A DNA stretch of 64,000 nucleotides from Nostoc edaphicum CCNP1411 (GCF_014023275.1 NZ_CP054698.1:1-64000); one strand, 5' to 3'; shown: positions 18,231-27,111, counted from the first letter of the stretch. Numbers and translations are program-made. Notes: generated from the letters alone by a model not told the origin.

Positions 18231-20075
18231 ATGTTCATGACGAAAAAATCCAGAAAATCCCAATACTTTCAACGTGCTGCCGATGCGCCTAACTTACCTG
18301 ATACGACCTTCAGGTTCATTTGCTATTTCGTTAATCATTTCCGGTGGTGGTACGTGGCAATGGTGATTCTGGAGGTAATACACGCAACCTGCGGCATCAT
18401 GTTACCTTATGCCATTGGCGAGATCATCCGGGGTGTGACGCGACAGACAGGCGATAGCAAAGCCATTTTTGATGCTATGAGCCAACCCCTGATGTTGTTC
18501 ACCGCTTTGAGTGTGGGTGAAGTGATATTCGGGCGATCGGCTGGACTTTTGCAGACTATCCTCCATCCGATTCACCGACAGCACATTGTCCGATCGCTAT
18601 ATGCCTACTTACAGCACCATTCTCATCGTTACCTCAGCAGTAGTTTTTCCGGAGCATTAGCACATCGGATTAGCGAAACTTCTTTAGGTGTGACTCAGAC
18701 GATGCAAATGCTGATTACTGAATTTATGCCAGTAATCATCGTGTATACTGTCACGACGATATTACTGTATCGCGTCTATCCTCCACTCGCTGGATTCGTA
18801 GGGTTGTGGGCAGTTCTTTTCATCAGTATTTCGTTCTGGCTGGCAACTCGCTGCCGAATTTACTCGCGAAAAGCCGCAGCCGCACGAAGTGAAACAACTG
18901 GCATCATTGTAGATGCGGTAACAAATCTCACCAGTAGCAGACTGTTTGCTCGCCTGGGTTTTGAACGACGCTATTTGAATGAGCAATTAAGGGACGAACT
19001 CAAAGAGGTGAGAAAGTCCAACTGGTACTCGGAGCGAATCCGCTGGTTTCAGTTTATCTCAGCAGCAGTTCTGAAAATTGGCACTTTGTATTACTCGCTC
19101 TCACTTTGGAGTCAGGGGACGATCGCAACTGCGGATTTTGTCGTAGCAACCAGTCTGTCGCTGTTAATTATTAGTGAAGCCCGCAATTTAAGTAAACGGT
19201 TTCTAGAATTTTTTGAACATATCGGCAATATTGCCAATGGTGTCTTCACTATTATTCAACCCCACGAAATCATTGATCGGGATAGTGCGATCGCTCATTC
19301 AATCACTCAGGGACAAATTGAGTTTCGGCAAGTAAATTTTAGCTATTCCCTTGGAAAAAAAGTATTCGACAACCTGTCTATCAGTATCCAACCAGGCCAG
19401 CGTGTCGGACTGGTTGGCTTTTCTGGCTCTGGGAAATCCAGCTTCGTGAATCTGATTTTGCGTCAATTCGACCCCCAATCGGGACAGATTCTTATTGATG
19501 GGGTGGATATTCGAGACATGACGCAAGATGCCCTACACTCCCAGATCAGCTTGATTCCTCAAGATCCGTCTTTGTTCCATCGGACATTAATAGAAAATAT
19601 TCGTTATGGACGACTGGATGCCAGCGACGAGGAAGTGGTCGAGGCAGCACGCCAGGCCTATGCTCACGATTTTATCGCGCAGATTAAGGAAGGGTATGAT
19701 TCTTTGGTTGGTGAGCGCGGTGTCAAACTTTCTGGAGGGCAAAGACAAAGGATTGCGATCGCGCGAGTGATCCTCAAAGACGCACCAATTCTAATTCTAG
19801 ATGAAGCTACCTCCAGCCTTGATTCCATTACCGAAAAAGCAATCCAAGACACTCTAGATTTAGCAATGGATGGAAAAACGGTCATCGTGGTGGCTCATCG
19901 ACTTTCTACTATTGCCCATCTAGACCGCATTTTGGTATTTGACCAAGGGCGCATTATCGAAGATGGTACTCATGCCAAACTGCTGGCACGCCGTGGTGCT
20001 TACTATAGGTTATGGAAAATGCAGGCAGGTGGATTCTTACCTGTAGAAGCAAATAATCAGAATGTATCTGTTTGA
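18231..20075 (+). CDS. ABC exporter half-transporter (fused membrane and ATPase domains)
   Basis: About 614 residues. The first 320 form an ABC_membrane type I exporter domain (WWYVAMVILEVIHA and later helices). The ATPase domain follows: Walker A GFSGSGKSS, signature LSGGQRQRIAIARV and Walker B ILILDEATSSLD, then the switch histidine in VVAHRLST. The frame can be extended to a TTG at 18204, but the ATGs at 18231 or 18237 are more likely. It is an exporter (MsbA/ABCB type), not an importer for the neighbouring binding protein. A role in efflux of a product or toxin is inference. Confidence 0.88.
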   Translation: MFMTKKSRKSQYFQRAADAPNLPDTTFRFICYFVNHFRWWYVAMVILEVIHATCGIMLPYAIGEIIRGVTRQTGDSKAIFDAMSQPLMLFTALSVGEVIFGRSAGLLQTILHPIHRQHIVRSLYAYLQHHSHRYLSSSFSGALAHRISETSLGVTQTMQMLITEFMPVIIVYTVTTILLYRVYPPLAGFVGLWAVLFISISFWLATRCRIYSRKAAAARSETTGIIVDAVTNLTSSRLFARLGFERRYLNEQLRDELKEVRKSNWYSERIRWFQFISAAVLKIGTLYYSLSLWSQGTIATADFVVATSLSLLIISEARNLSKRFLEFFEHIGNIANGVFTIIQPHEIIDRDSAIAHSITQGQIEFRQVNFSYSLGKKVFDNLSISIQPGQRVGLVGFSGSGKSSFVNLILRQFDPQSGQILIDGVDIRDMTQDALHSQISLIPQDPSLFHRTLIENIRYGRLDASDEEVVEAARQAYAHDFIAQIKEGYDSLVGERGVKLSGGQRQRIAIARVILKDAPILILDEATSSLDSITEKAIQDTLDLAMDGKTVIVVAHRLSTIAHLDRILVFDQGRIIEDGTHAKLLARRGAYYRLWKMQAGGFLPVEANNQNVSV

Positions 20076-20134
20076 AGAATAATAAGGGGAATGGGGAATG
20101 GGGAATGGGGAAGAAAAAATCTTTACCCTTGACC

Positions 20135-20272
20135 GAATGGCACTAAGTTAAGATATAGTCCTTGCCCTCGCTGGTTCCCAGCCTGGAGGCTGAGAACCGA
20201 TCCTGAGAGGCTCCGCCTCTAGTGCCTTGACCAGAGGCAACACACGACTTTGGGCTTATCTTAGTGCCATTC
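20135..20272. mobile_element. 138-bp MITE with GAATGGCACTAAG ends
   Basis: The ends GAATGGCACTAAG and CTTAGTGCCATTC are exact inverted copies. Flanking 10-mers ACCCTTGACC (20125-20134) and ACCCTTTACC (20273-20282) differ by one base and may be a target duplication. The interior has stems (GGTTCCCAGCCT with AGGCTGAGAACC; GAGGCTCCGCCTC). A GGGGAAT heptamer repeat lies just before it (20091-20112). Confidence 0.65.
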
Positions 20273-20300
20273 ACCCTTTACCCTTTACCCTGGGTAGATA

Positions 20301-21578
20301 TTACTCTGTTTTTTCAAACTCTTGTAATGCTCCTAGCTTGGCAATTCCCGGCCAGATTGCAGCTACAGCAATCACCACTGCAATTGTGCCAATCCCACCA
20401 CTAACTACTGAGATAATTGGGCCAAATAAAGCAGCTGTCAACCCTGATTCAAAGCCGCCTAACTCGTTAGAGGCACTAATAAATACACTATTGATCGCCG
20501 CAACCCGACCGCGTAAATTATCTGGCGTTCTAATTTGCACTAAGGTATGGCGAATCACAACGCTAATAGTGTCTAGTGCGCCACTTAGCACCAGCATCAA
20601 TAATGACAGCCAAAACCAACGCGATAGCCCAAAGATAATCGTGACAACGCCAAAGCCAACTACTGACCAGAGTAATGCTGGCCCAGCTTGGCGTAAGGGT
20701 GGTAGATATGCCAGTAAAACCGCCATAAATAAGGCGCCAATAGATGGGGCTGCTTGTAGGTAACCCAACTCTAATGGCCCTACTTGCAAAATATCCTTGG
20801 CAAAGATGGGTAGTAGTGCGATCGCTCCTCCCAACAAAACTGCAAACATATCTAAGGTAATTGCTGCTAAAATCAACTGGTTTTCCCAGACAAATTTAGC
20901 TCCAGCCGAGAGTGCTTTAAGTGAGATTGGTTCTGTAGAACGAATGGTTTCTTGTTTTGAGATTGCCACCGTTAAGATAAAACATAGCAAACCTGCGATC
21001 GCAGCCAGCACATATACCCCTGTAGCACCTCCCAAGAAGGCTATACCAAATCCTCCCAAGGCTGGGCCGATAACTGAGGCTAACTGAAAGCTACTACTAT
21101 TCCAAGTGGCTGCATTTGTAAATGCAGTGACAGGTATCAATTGCCACATCAAGGCATCACTGGCAGGTTTTAAGAACGCCCTGGCAATACCTGTGAATAC
21201 CAAGCAGGCATAAATTAAAACTACTGTACCTTGAGTCCAAGAAAGTACAGCCAAACCTAGAGAACATAAGACCAACAGCAACACTGACAACAACATTGTC
21301 AATTTGCGATCGCGGCGATCGGCTATATCTCCACTAATCAACGTGAGGACAATCATGGGTAGGACTTGGGCTAGCCCAACACCACCTAATGCCAAAGCTG
21401 AATTTGTGCGATCGTAGAGTTCCCAGCCAATGGCCACAGTCTGCATTTGTGACCCGATGAATAAGAGTACACGCCCAATAGTAAATAGTCGATAATCTCG
21501 AAACCTCAGTGCCGCAAAAGGATCGTGTTTTGCAGACTTAGTGTTACTCCCGTTTAATTTCTGTTTGCTCGAAGACAT
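20301..21578 (-). CDS. MFS transporter (EntS-like drug/siderophore exporter type)
   Basis: 425 residues with about 12 hydrophobic helices. ALRFRDYRLFTIGRVLLFIG at the start, SGDIADRRDRKLTMLL (the loop 2-3 signature) and NLRGRVAAINSVFI near residue 345 are typical of the MFS_3/EntS group. The start codon lies inside the 3' end of a truncated MarR-like frame (21544-21711), which suggests an original regulator-transporter pair with translational overlap. It converges on the ABC exporter across the 20135-20272 element. Its substrate is unknown. Confidence 0.87.
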   Translation of the reverse strand: MSSSKQKLNGSNTKSAKHDPFAALRFRDYRLFTIGRVLLFIGSQMQTVAIGWELYDRTNSALALGGVGLAQVLPMIVLTLISGDIADRRDRKLTMLLSVLLLVLCSLGLAVLSWTQGTVVLIYACLVFTGIARAFLKPASDALMWQLIPVTAFTNAATWNSSSFQLASVIGPALGGFGIAFLGGATGVYVLAAIAGLLCFILTVAISKQETIRSTEPISLKALSAGAKFVWENQLILAAITLDMFAVLLGGAIALLPIFAKDILQVGPLELGYLQAAPSIGALFMAVLLAYLPPLRQAGPALLWSVVGFGVVTIIFGLSRWFWLSLLMLVLSGALDTISVVIRHTLVQIRTPDNLRGRVAAINSVFISASNELGGFESGLTAALFGPIISVVSGGIGTIAVVIAVAAIWPGIAKLGALQEFEKTE

Positions 21579-21711
21579 TTTTTAGTAAAGCCAACCCTTT
21601 TTCAATATTGGAAACTTGCTCTGGTGTAAAACCTTCCAAAAGGTCGGCAATATGAGCGCGAGTTTGGTCTTGCGATTGTTTTAATTTGTCGATACCACCT
21701 GTAGTCAAGAA
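21544..21711 (-). pseudogene. C-terminal remnant of a MarR-like regulator
   Basis: About 55 codons read GGIDKLKQSQDQTRAHI, DLLEGFTPEQVSNIEKGL and ALLKNVFEQTEIKRE before a TAA at 21544-21546. LLEGFTPEQ and GLALLK are like the last helices of MarR/HTH dimerisation domains. The N-terminal part with the DNA-binding helix is missing: upstream of codon 1 the sequence becomes a dispersed repeat (starting about 21715). The fragment overlaps the first 35 bases of the MFS gene in another frame. Confidence 0.6.
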
Positions 21712-21714
21712 TCT

Positions 21715-21919
21715 GATTTATCGAACAGAATTTAGGAGTCAGGAGTCAGAATGAGCTAAACGCCCCACTACCGCTAACAGAATGAATTTTGACCGAAAAA
21801 GCGGCATAAAGCCTTCTCTTTCAGAGACGCTAACGCGAACGGTAGCGTCTTGATTCTGACAGGAGGCGGAGCGTCTCCGGCTCCGCTCCTGAATTCTGAC
21901 TTCTGAATTCTTCTTCAAG
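21715..21919 (-). repeat. Dispersed element with GAATTCAGGAGTCAG-type ends (copy A)
   Basis: Read on the minus strand it starts CTTGAAGAAGAATTCAGAAG and ends CCTGAATTCTGTTCGATAAA-like. The same two ends occur at 33406-33597, and related ends at 27848-27896 and 41155-41345. It abuts the stop codon of the VOC gene on one side and the cut end of the MarR remnant on the other. The interior holds a palindromic GGCGGAGCGTCTCCGGCTCC repeat. Confidence 0.6.
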
Positions 21920-22285
21920 TTAGTTCAATTCCGCTATTTCTATGCGATTACCACCAGGATCGCGGATAAAAAAACGATTGTATCCGCTTAGAGGGCGATC
22001 GCTAATAATTTCTACCCCATGTGATTGGATATGTTTGGCAAATGATTCTAAGTTGTGAACCCGGAAACATATATGCCGCCTAGATATTTCATTATTAGCT
22101 TGCTTTTCTATACCGATGTGGATTTGGATATTTCCGAGTAAATACCATGCACCTCCATTACCTTGGAAAGCGTCTGGTTTAGTAATTTCGGAAAGTCCCA
22201 AAACTTGGTTGTAAAAAAACAGCATCGCGTTTTCTACTTCAGGTGGTGATGTCACCTGAATATGATCGATTCCGTTTAGCCACAC
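21920..22285 (-). CDS. VOC/glyoxalase-fold protein
   Basis: 121 residues with the two beta-alpha-beta-beta-beta modules of the VOC fold. GIDHIQVTSPPEVE opens module 1 with the first metal histidine, WYLLGNIQIHIGIEK gives a second, RRHICFRV opens module 2 and RFFIRDPGGNRIEIAEL ends it with the conserved glutamate. Such proteins include dioxygenases, glyoxalases and resistance proteins, so only the fold is assigned. It is divergent from the dienelactone hydrolase gene, and the intergenic region holds 26-bp dyad site 4. Confidence 0.85.
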   Translation of the reverse strand: MWLNGIDHIQVTSPPEVENAMLFFYNQVLGLSEITKPDAFQGNGGAWYLLGNIQIHIGIEKQANNEISRRHICFRVHNLESFAKHIQSHGVEIISDRPLSGYNRFFIRDPGGNRIEIAELN

Positions 22286-22358
22286 TTTGACTTACTCCAT
22301 TTGTTTCATGCTTCGTTTGCCTTTCTTACTTAGTTGTGAAATGATGTCTTATATAAAA

Positions 22359-22384
22359 TACGGTAAATTTATCTACTTACCGTA
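22359..22384. promoter_or_regulatory. 26-bp dyad operator, site 4
   Basis: TACGGTAAATTT, spacer AT, CTACTTACCGTA: the outer 8 bp of each arm (TACGGTAA / TTACCGTA) pair perfectly. It lies between the divergent VOC gene (start 22285) and dienelactone hydrolase gene (start 22445) and could control both. Confidence 0.65.
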
Positions 22385-22444
22385 ATATATCAATATATAT
22401 CAAGAAAAATCCACTCTCAACGAGATTGTAGGCTACGTACTAAA

Positions 22445-23221
22445 ATGACCAACACAGAAATTCGCACAACTCAAGTTAAAGTCCCAAACGGTGATTTGCA
22501 AATTGATGCTTACCTAGCTGAACCTGCAAAAGAGGGAACTTTCCCCGCCGTGGTTGTGATTCAGGAAATCTTTGGGGTAAATATTCATATTCGGGAAGTT
22601 GCCGAGAAGTTTGCAAAGGAGGGGTATGTAGCGATGTCTACGACGGGCTACGCCTACGCTCCCGCACTTTATCAGCGCACTGCTCCCGGTTTCGAGGCTA
22701 AATATACCCAAGAAGATATCCAGCGTGGTAGAGCCTATAAAGAGCAGACCACAGCAGAGGAAATATTGAGCGATATTCAAGCAGCGATCGCCTATTTGCG
22801 AACTCTGCCAAATGTCCAAAAAGATGCGATCGGCTCCATTGGCTTCTGCTTTGGTGGTCACGTTGTTTACTTAGCAGCCACTTTGCCAGATATTAAAGTG
22901 ACGGCATCCTTCTACGGTGGCGGGATTACCAACTCTACACCCGGTGGTGGTGAACCCACTATTACCCATACTTCCAAAATTAAAGCCCCCATTTACGCCT
23001 TCTTTGGTACAGAAGATCAAGGTATCCCTCTAGAACACACAGAACAGATTGAGGCAGAGTTAAAGAAACAACAGATTCCTCATAAAATCTTTCGCTATGA
23101 AGGTGCAGGACATGGCTTTTTCTGCAACCATCGCGCCAGCTACAATCCCGAAGCCGCCGCTGACGCTTGGCAACAAGTCTTAGAACTATTCCAAAAAAAC
23201 CTCCAACTGCAAACAGTCTAA
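22445..23221 (+). CDS. Dienelactone hydrolase-family protein
   Basis: 258 residues. The nucleophile is C135 in IGFCFGG, with D191 (FFGTEDQGIP) and H223 (EGAGHGFF) completing the Cys-Asp-His triad of dienelactone hydrolases; VVVIQEIFGVN carries the conserved E41. Around residues 64-72 the sequence MSTTGYAYAPALYQR includes a peptide encoded by a palindromic repeat (ACGACGGGCTACGCCTACGC); in the family the strand normally runs directly into APALY. The extra residues sit in a surface loop, so activity may be kept. It would hydrolyse lactones from aromatic ring cleavage, though many homologues are broader. Confidence 0.87.
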   Translation: MTNTEIRTTQVKVPNGDLQIDAYLAEPAKEGTFPAVVVIQEIFGVNIHIREVAEKFAKEGYVAMSTTGYAYAPALYQRTAPGFEAKYTQEDIQRGRAYKEQTTAEEILSDIQAAIAYLRTLPNVQKDAIGSIGFCFGGHVVYLAATLPDIKVTASFYGGGITNSTPGGGEPTITHTSKIKAPIYAFFGTEDQGIPLEHTEQIEAELKKQQIPHKIFRYEGAGHGFFCNHRASYNPEAAADAWQQVLELFQKNLQLQTV

Positions 23222-23710
23222 ATCTCAAATACTCTCTGCGCCACCCTGCGGGTTAAGCGCGTCTCTGCGTGAGACAAATTCATATAGCGCTTCTGGGTTG
23301 AGTCCAATACAGACCTAACCCCCACGTTGGGGAGCAAGATTCAAAGCCTCTCTCCTTTTAGGAGCTACGGTGTACACACAAGTTATCGAATCACTACACC
23401 GCTTGCGGTTAGCGGGAGAGCATCACTTTTCTCTACCCTCTACAAATCATTATTATTTTTCTCTCGTTGTATGAAACCACCCCAATACTGCTCGGTTAAG
23501 GATTTTTAACTCGGAATTGGGTTTGGGGAAAAGGTTAAAGGGTAAAGGTTAAAGGTTTTTTCTTTCCCCTTTCCCCCGCCCCTTATCCCCAGAGGGGGCC
23601 CCACCTTCCCCTTTTCCCCAAAACCCGACAAGTATTGGAAACCACCCTGCCTCACCTCCTTCATCCCCCCTGTTGTGCTGTTAAGATTTCTTACCAAATT
23701 ACGAATTACT
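23222..23710. repeat. Repeat-rich intergenic region
   Basis: No gene seen. It holds a GCTACGGTGTACACACA motif (about 23365-23381) that also forms the nested repeat at 15754-15940, runs of AAAGGTT/AAAGGGT heptamers (about 23520-23560), and a GGGGCCCCACC stretch. Confidence 0.6.
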
Positions 23711-24229
23711 TTAAAGCATTTGCTGTAAATATTGCTCATAGCCTAGTTGTTCTAGTTTTGCTTGCTTTGCAATTACTGATTCACATAGGGTTTGGCGATA
23801 TTGTTGCACTTTTTCTAACAATTCTGGTTGGTGAGTTGCGAGGATTTGTACTGCTAAAAGTCCGGCATTTTTGGCATTACCGATCGCTACTGTCGCCACA
23901 GGAATACCAGCAGGCATCTGTAAAATAGAATACAAAGAATCTACACCTTGTAAATTCCGGGTGGGTACAGGAACACCGATCACAGGAAGGGGAGTTAAAG
24001 ACGCTACCATTCCAGGGAGATGGGCAGCACCACCAGCGCCAGCAATAATTACCTTAATACCGCGTTGGTGTGCAAGTTGAGCATATTGCACCATGCGTTC
24101 TGGGGTACGGTGAGCCGAAACGATCGCCACTTCACTCTTTACACCAAATTCTTCACAAACTGCGATCGCATCTTTCATAGTGGGCAAGTCGGAATCGCTG
24201 CCCATGATAATACCAACTAAGGGAGTCAT
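23711..24229 (-). CDS. purE: N5-carboxyaminoimidazole ribonucleotide mutase
   Basis: 172 residues, the usual PurE class I length. [14 protein letters not shown] carries the phosphate-binding serines, [11 protein letters not shown] the conserved histidine, and [17 protein letters not shown] the glycine-rich active-site loop. It converts N5-CAIR to CAIR in purine synthesis, as part of an octamer. No purK is adjacent. It is divergent from nagA, with AATTCAAAATT repeats just upstream of its start. Confidence 0.96.
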   Translation of the reverse strand: MTPLVGIIMGSDSDLPTMKDAIAVCEEFGVKSEVAIVSAHRTPERMVQYAQLAHQRGIKVIIAGAGGAAHLPGMVASLTPLPVIGVPVPTRNLQGVDSLYSILQMPAGIPVATVAIGNAKNAGLLAVQILATHQPELLEKVQQYRQTLCESVIAKQAKLEQLGYEQYLQQML

Positions 24230-24388
24230 AATAATTCAAAATTTAAAATTCAAAATTCAAAATTATTTGAGCTAGCCTATGAAAGCTAGGTAATGCCGAT
24301 CATCATCTCATCTATTGGCATTGTTTGAATTGATTTATTGAGATTGGTTGCATTTAAAATCAGATTTAGCTATCTTCTCGTCAGTGTG

Positions 24389-25549
24389 ATGACTCAAGCA
24401 ACACAAAATCCTGTAGATATTATCAATGCTAAAGTGCCAGGGTACAAAGATTTGCAGATGCTCTTGGTTAATCAAGAGGGTATTGACCAAATCTTGCCAA
24501 TGAGTACAGTGGGGGCACACAGCCGTGCATCCGTAATAGATGTAGTAGGCGACTGGATTTCATTGGGTGGCGTTGATTTGCAAATTAACGGTGCGTTGGG
24601 TTTGGCATTTCCTGATTTGACGGCTGAAAATGCTCATATACTCCAGAAAATAACGAAATTTTTGTGGGATGTCGGGGTAGATGGATTTTTGCCGACACTT
24701 GTGACAACTTCAATAGAAAAGATTCAGCGATCGCTTGCAGTCATTGCTGATATTATCCCCAGTCAACAAGCAGGTGCCAAGATTCTCGGAGTACATCTAG
24801 AAGGCCCATTTTTGAATTTTCAAAAGCGCGGCGCACACCCGGCAGAGTACTTGTTACCACTGACAATTGACGAGGTAAAGCGGGTTTTGGGAGATTATGC
24901 CCACGTTGTAAAAGTTATCACCTTAGCGCCGGAGTTAGATCCCACAGGCGAAGTAATTCCATATTTGCGTTCTTTGGGGATTACCGTTAGTTTAGGACAT
25001 TCTCAGGCAACATTTGCCCAAGCGCAACTTGCTTTTGAACTCGGTGCAACGATGGTAACTCATGCTTTCAATGCCATGCCACCATTACATCACCGTGAAC
25101 CAGGATTATTAGGGGCAGCAATCACCCATCCTAATGTGATGTGTGGCTTTATTGCTGATGGTGAACACGTTTCACCCGCGATGCTGCAAATTTTGCTCCG
25201 CGCTAGCTATCAAGAAAAAGGGCTATTTCTTGTGAGTGATGCCCTTTCACCTCTGGGACTACCCGATGGGGTATATCCTTGGGACAGTCGGCAAATTGAA
25301 GTTAAAAACGGTACGGCGCGACTGGCCGATGGTACTTTATCAGGGACGACTTTACCCTTATTAGTGGGAGTGCAGAATTTGGTGCAGTGGGGGATTTGTG
25401 ATGTGGAGACTGCCATTTTATTGGCTACCAATGCACCTAGACAAGCAATTGGTTTGCCTGGAATTGTCAAGAATCAACCCGCTAATTTATTACGCTGGCA
25501 TTGGGATGAAGTGACACAAGAACTAACTTGGCAAAGATTATTGGGGTAA
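24389..25549 (+). CDS. nagA: N-acetylglucosamine-6-phosphate deacetylase
   Basis: 386 residues from the ATG at 24389 (MTQATQNPVD); an upstream TTG at 24338 would add 17 residues but is unlikely. GVHLEGPFLNFQKRGAHP carries the metal-binding glutamate, SLGHSQAT and VTHAFNAMPPLHHREPG the two histidines, and LVSDALSPLGLPDG the catalytic aspartate. It removes the acetyl group of GlcNAc-6-P, giving GlcN-6-P for NagB (partial gene at 63618). It is not linked to a transporter here. Confidence 0.94.
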   Translation: MTQATQNPVDIINAKVPGYKDLQMLLVNQEGIDQILPMSTVGAHSRASVIDVVGDWISLGGVDLQINGALGLAFPDLTAENAHILQKITKFLWDVGVDGFLPTLVTTSIEKIQRSLAVIADIIPSQQAGAKILGVHLEGPFLNFQKRGAHPAEYLLPLTIDEVKRVLGDYAHVVKVITLAPELDPTGEVIPYLRSLGITVSLGHSQATFAQAQLAFELGATMVTHAFNAMPPLHHREPGLLGAAITHPNVMCGFIADGEHVSPAMLQILLRASYQEKGLFLVSDALSPLGLPDGVYPWDSRQIEVKNGTARLADGTLSGTTLPLLVGVQNLVQWGICDVETAILLATNAPRQAIGLPGIVKNQPANLLRWHWDEVTQELTWQRLLG

Positions 25550-25861
25550 ATTCAACAGCAGTAGAACCAGCCCTTTCAAGGTGTCTGTTTTTAAATATTA
25601 TTTTTGGGATAGAATTTTAGCTGTAGAAACATGGGGTCGTCTGGAAGGACAACCAGCTACGACAACAGAAAGGATATTGTAGGAAAGCAAGGCAACGCAA
25701 AAATTTATGTAATAGGGAACGCTCTTGAGGATGAGCATCAACAAAGAGGAAAACATCAATTGCCAGCATTAGAGATGGGTCAAGTACCACCAATGATTGC
25801 CCACCGCTGCCCCAAAAACCTTAGAATAAGTAGGGTGTATTTAAATCTGTAACAAATATTT
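25550..25861. other. Intergenic stretch with no recognised gene
   Basis: A short frame near 25583-25680 (reading WDRILAVETWGRLEGQPAT) stops after about 32 codons and is not recognised. It could be a remnant. Nothing else is supported. Confidence 0.4.
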
Positions 25862-26119
25862 ATGCCTCCTCGTTGGCCTCGCAAACCCGATCGCAAAGAC
25901 CCTGATTACCGCAAGATCGATGACCGGATGAATTTTGCCGTGCATGTAGCGATCGCTTCTACTGTTAATTCTGGGTTATGGTTTTTCCACATCTTGAAAG
26001 GCACTACCTGGGAGTGGCTGCCGTTGTTGACTGCAAGTTGGACAGGAATAGTTTTGGTGCATCTGATTTATATTAGTGCGATCGCTAACTACAGCGAAAC
26101 TCCACCCAAATCCACCTGA
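25862..26119 (+). CDS. Small 2-TM membrane protein, conserved cyanobacterial type
   Basis: 85 residues. A basic N-terminal tail (PPRWPRKPDRKDPDYRK) precedes two hydrophobic segments, FAVHVAIASTVNSGLWFFH and LPLLTASWTGIVLVHLIYI, forming a membrane hairpin. This is the pattern of small cyanobacterial 2TM-domain proteins of unknown role. The start follows a TAACAAATATTT stretch with no strong ribosome-binding site. HIP1 sites occur within it. It may be co-transcribed with the DUF3181 gene 120 bp downstream. Confidence 0.75.
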   Translation: MPPRWPRKPDRKDPDYRKIDDRMNFAVHVAIASTVNSGLWFFHILKGTTWEWLPLLTASWTGIVLVHLIYISAIANYSETPPKST

Positions 26120-26238
26120 AGACGGACAGCTGATGCTGGGCTTATTGTAACCTGTGGTAGTAGAATCAGCCTTTTAAGTGAGCGATAATGTAAAAAAGCC
26201 TGAGATTTCGCACTCTTTCTTAATGTAGGGTTATTTTT

Positions 26239-26547
26239 ATGGCTAAGACTAACACCACGGAATTACTAGAAGCCCTAGCAGCTGAAATTGGCGAAAATGT
26301 CTACATAGACATTGCCAAATGGCATCTTTATTTATCTAATGCCAAACTGCATACCCTTGTTGCTGAACAGTTGTATCCTTTAATTACTTCCAACAATGTA
26401 AATGAAGACCAAGTTATCAAAGTCTTAGAATCAATTCCAGTCAAAATTGGCGGCGGTAGAAGTGAACTTCCTTTAATCGATTTCCTGCCACTGCAATGCC
26501 AGGTCACTCTAGTAGATATTTTGGAAAAATATCAACGCGAAATCTAA
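26239..26547 (+). CDS. DUF3181-family protein
   Basis: 102 residues, matching by recall a cyanobacteria/plastid-lineage conserved family: ELLEALAAEIGENVYIDIAKW near the N-terminus, LHTLVAEQLYPLI, and KIGGGRSELPLIDFLPLQC near the C-terminus. No catalytic motif or membrane segment is visible. The function is unknown. A perfect 8-bp stem follows 43 bp downstream. Confidence 0.8.
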   Translation: MAKTNTTELLEALAAEIGENVYIDIAKWHLYLSNAKLHTLVAEQLYPLITSNNVNEDQVIKVLESIPVKIGGGRSELPLIDFLPLQCQVTLVDILEKYQREI

Positions 26548-26590
26548 TCTCTAAAACCAAGATTATTTGAATTAAACCATTTTCTCGGTC

Positions 26591-26618
26591 AGCATTCCCT
26601 GATTAAATTTGGAATGCT
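26591..26618 (+). terminator. Hairpin after the DUF3181 gene
   Basis: AGCATTCC, a 12-base loop, GGAATGCT. The stem is perfect but no T run follows, so it is only terminator-like. Further on (about 26650-26715) lies a degenerate inverted repeat (CCACAGATACACATAAATGA with TCATTTATGCGTGGATATCT). Confidence 0.45.
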
Positions 26619-26827
26619 AAATTGAGGATTTGTTTGCTGTGTCAATTTTATAAAAATAAAAACCACAGATACACATAAATGAATCTCGTGTCATTTATGC
26701 GTGGATATCTGGTAAAAATTTCCTTTAACGATTAAGGAATCTCAACGTTCTAAATCGGTTGAGATGTGAGTGAGTTTATATTGAAACTCGCTTCCAATTT
26801 TCATGCAAACTTATTGAGGCAATTTCG

Positions 26828-27043
26828 ATGCTTTTACAAATCAAAAATTCTGGCGAATTGGTAAAAATTATGGAAATTCAAGAACTGCTTGACCCGAATA
26901 GCGATATTGTTCACGGACGAGAACAAGAAGGTGAAGAAGAACAGCCACCTGATACTTTTAAAAAAGAAAATCTTGTTTTTCCTTCTGGTGAAGTTCTACC
27001 ACGCTGTTGGTTAGATGCCGACTATAGACATGACAACGCTTAA
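26828..27043 (+). CDS. Conserved hypothetical protein, 71 aa
   Basis: A short acidic protein. LVKIMEIQELLDPNSD is followed by an acidic linker (REQEGEEEQPPD) and a C-terminal FPSGEVLPRCWLDADYR. I recognise the pattern as one found in cyanobacterial small proteins but cannot name a family. It is a complete frame with a start after a TTGAGGCAATTTCG stretch. Real coding is likely from composition; its function is unknown. Confidence 0.6.
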   Translation: MLLQIKNSGELVKIMEIQELLDPNSDIVHGREQEGEEEQPPDTFKKENLVFPSGEVLPRCWLDADYRHDNA

Positions 27044-27111
27044 TGATTTTCAAATTAGGTAATAGGTAATGGTAGTAAATTATTGCCTATTATTAATTTA
27101 CCTAATATGAG

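Noticed and set aside
20227..20763. 178-codon plus-strand frame
   Set aside because: It is antisense to the C-terminal half of the MFS gene, whose motifs and length are secure.
23327..23928. Plus-strand frames around purE
   Set aside because: Antisense or repeat-derived; purE is unambiguous on the minus strand.
25631..25852. 73-codon plus-strand frame before the 2-TM protein gene
   Set aside because: Low coding character and no recognised homologue; kept only as part of an intergenic note.
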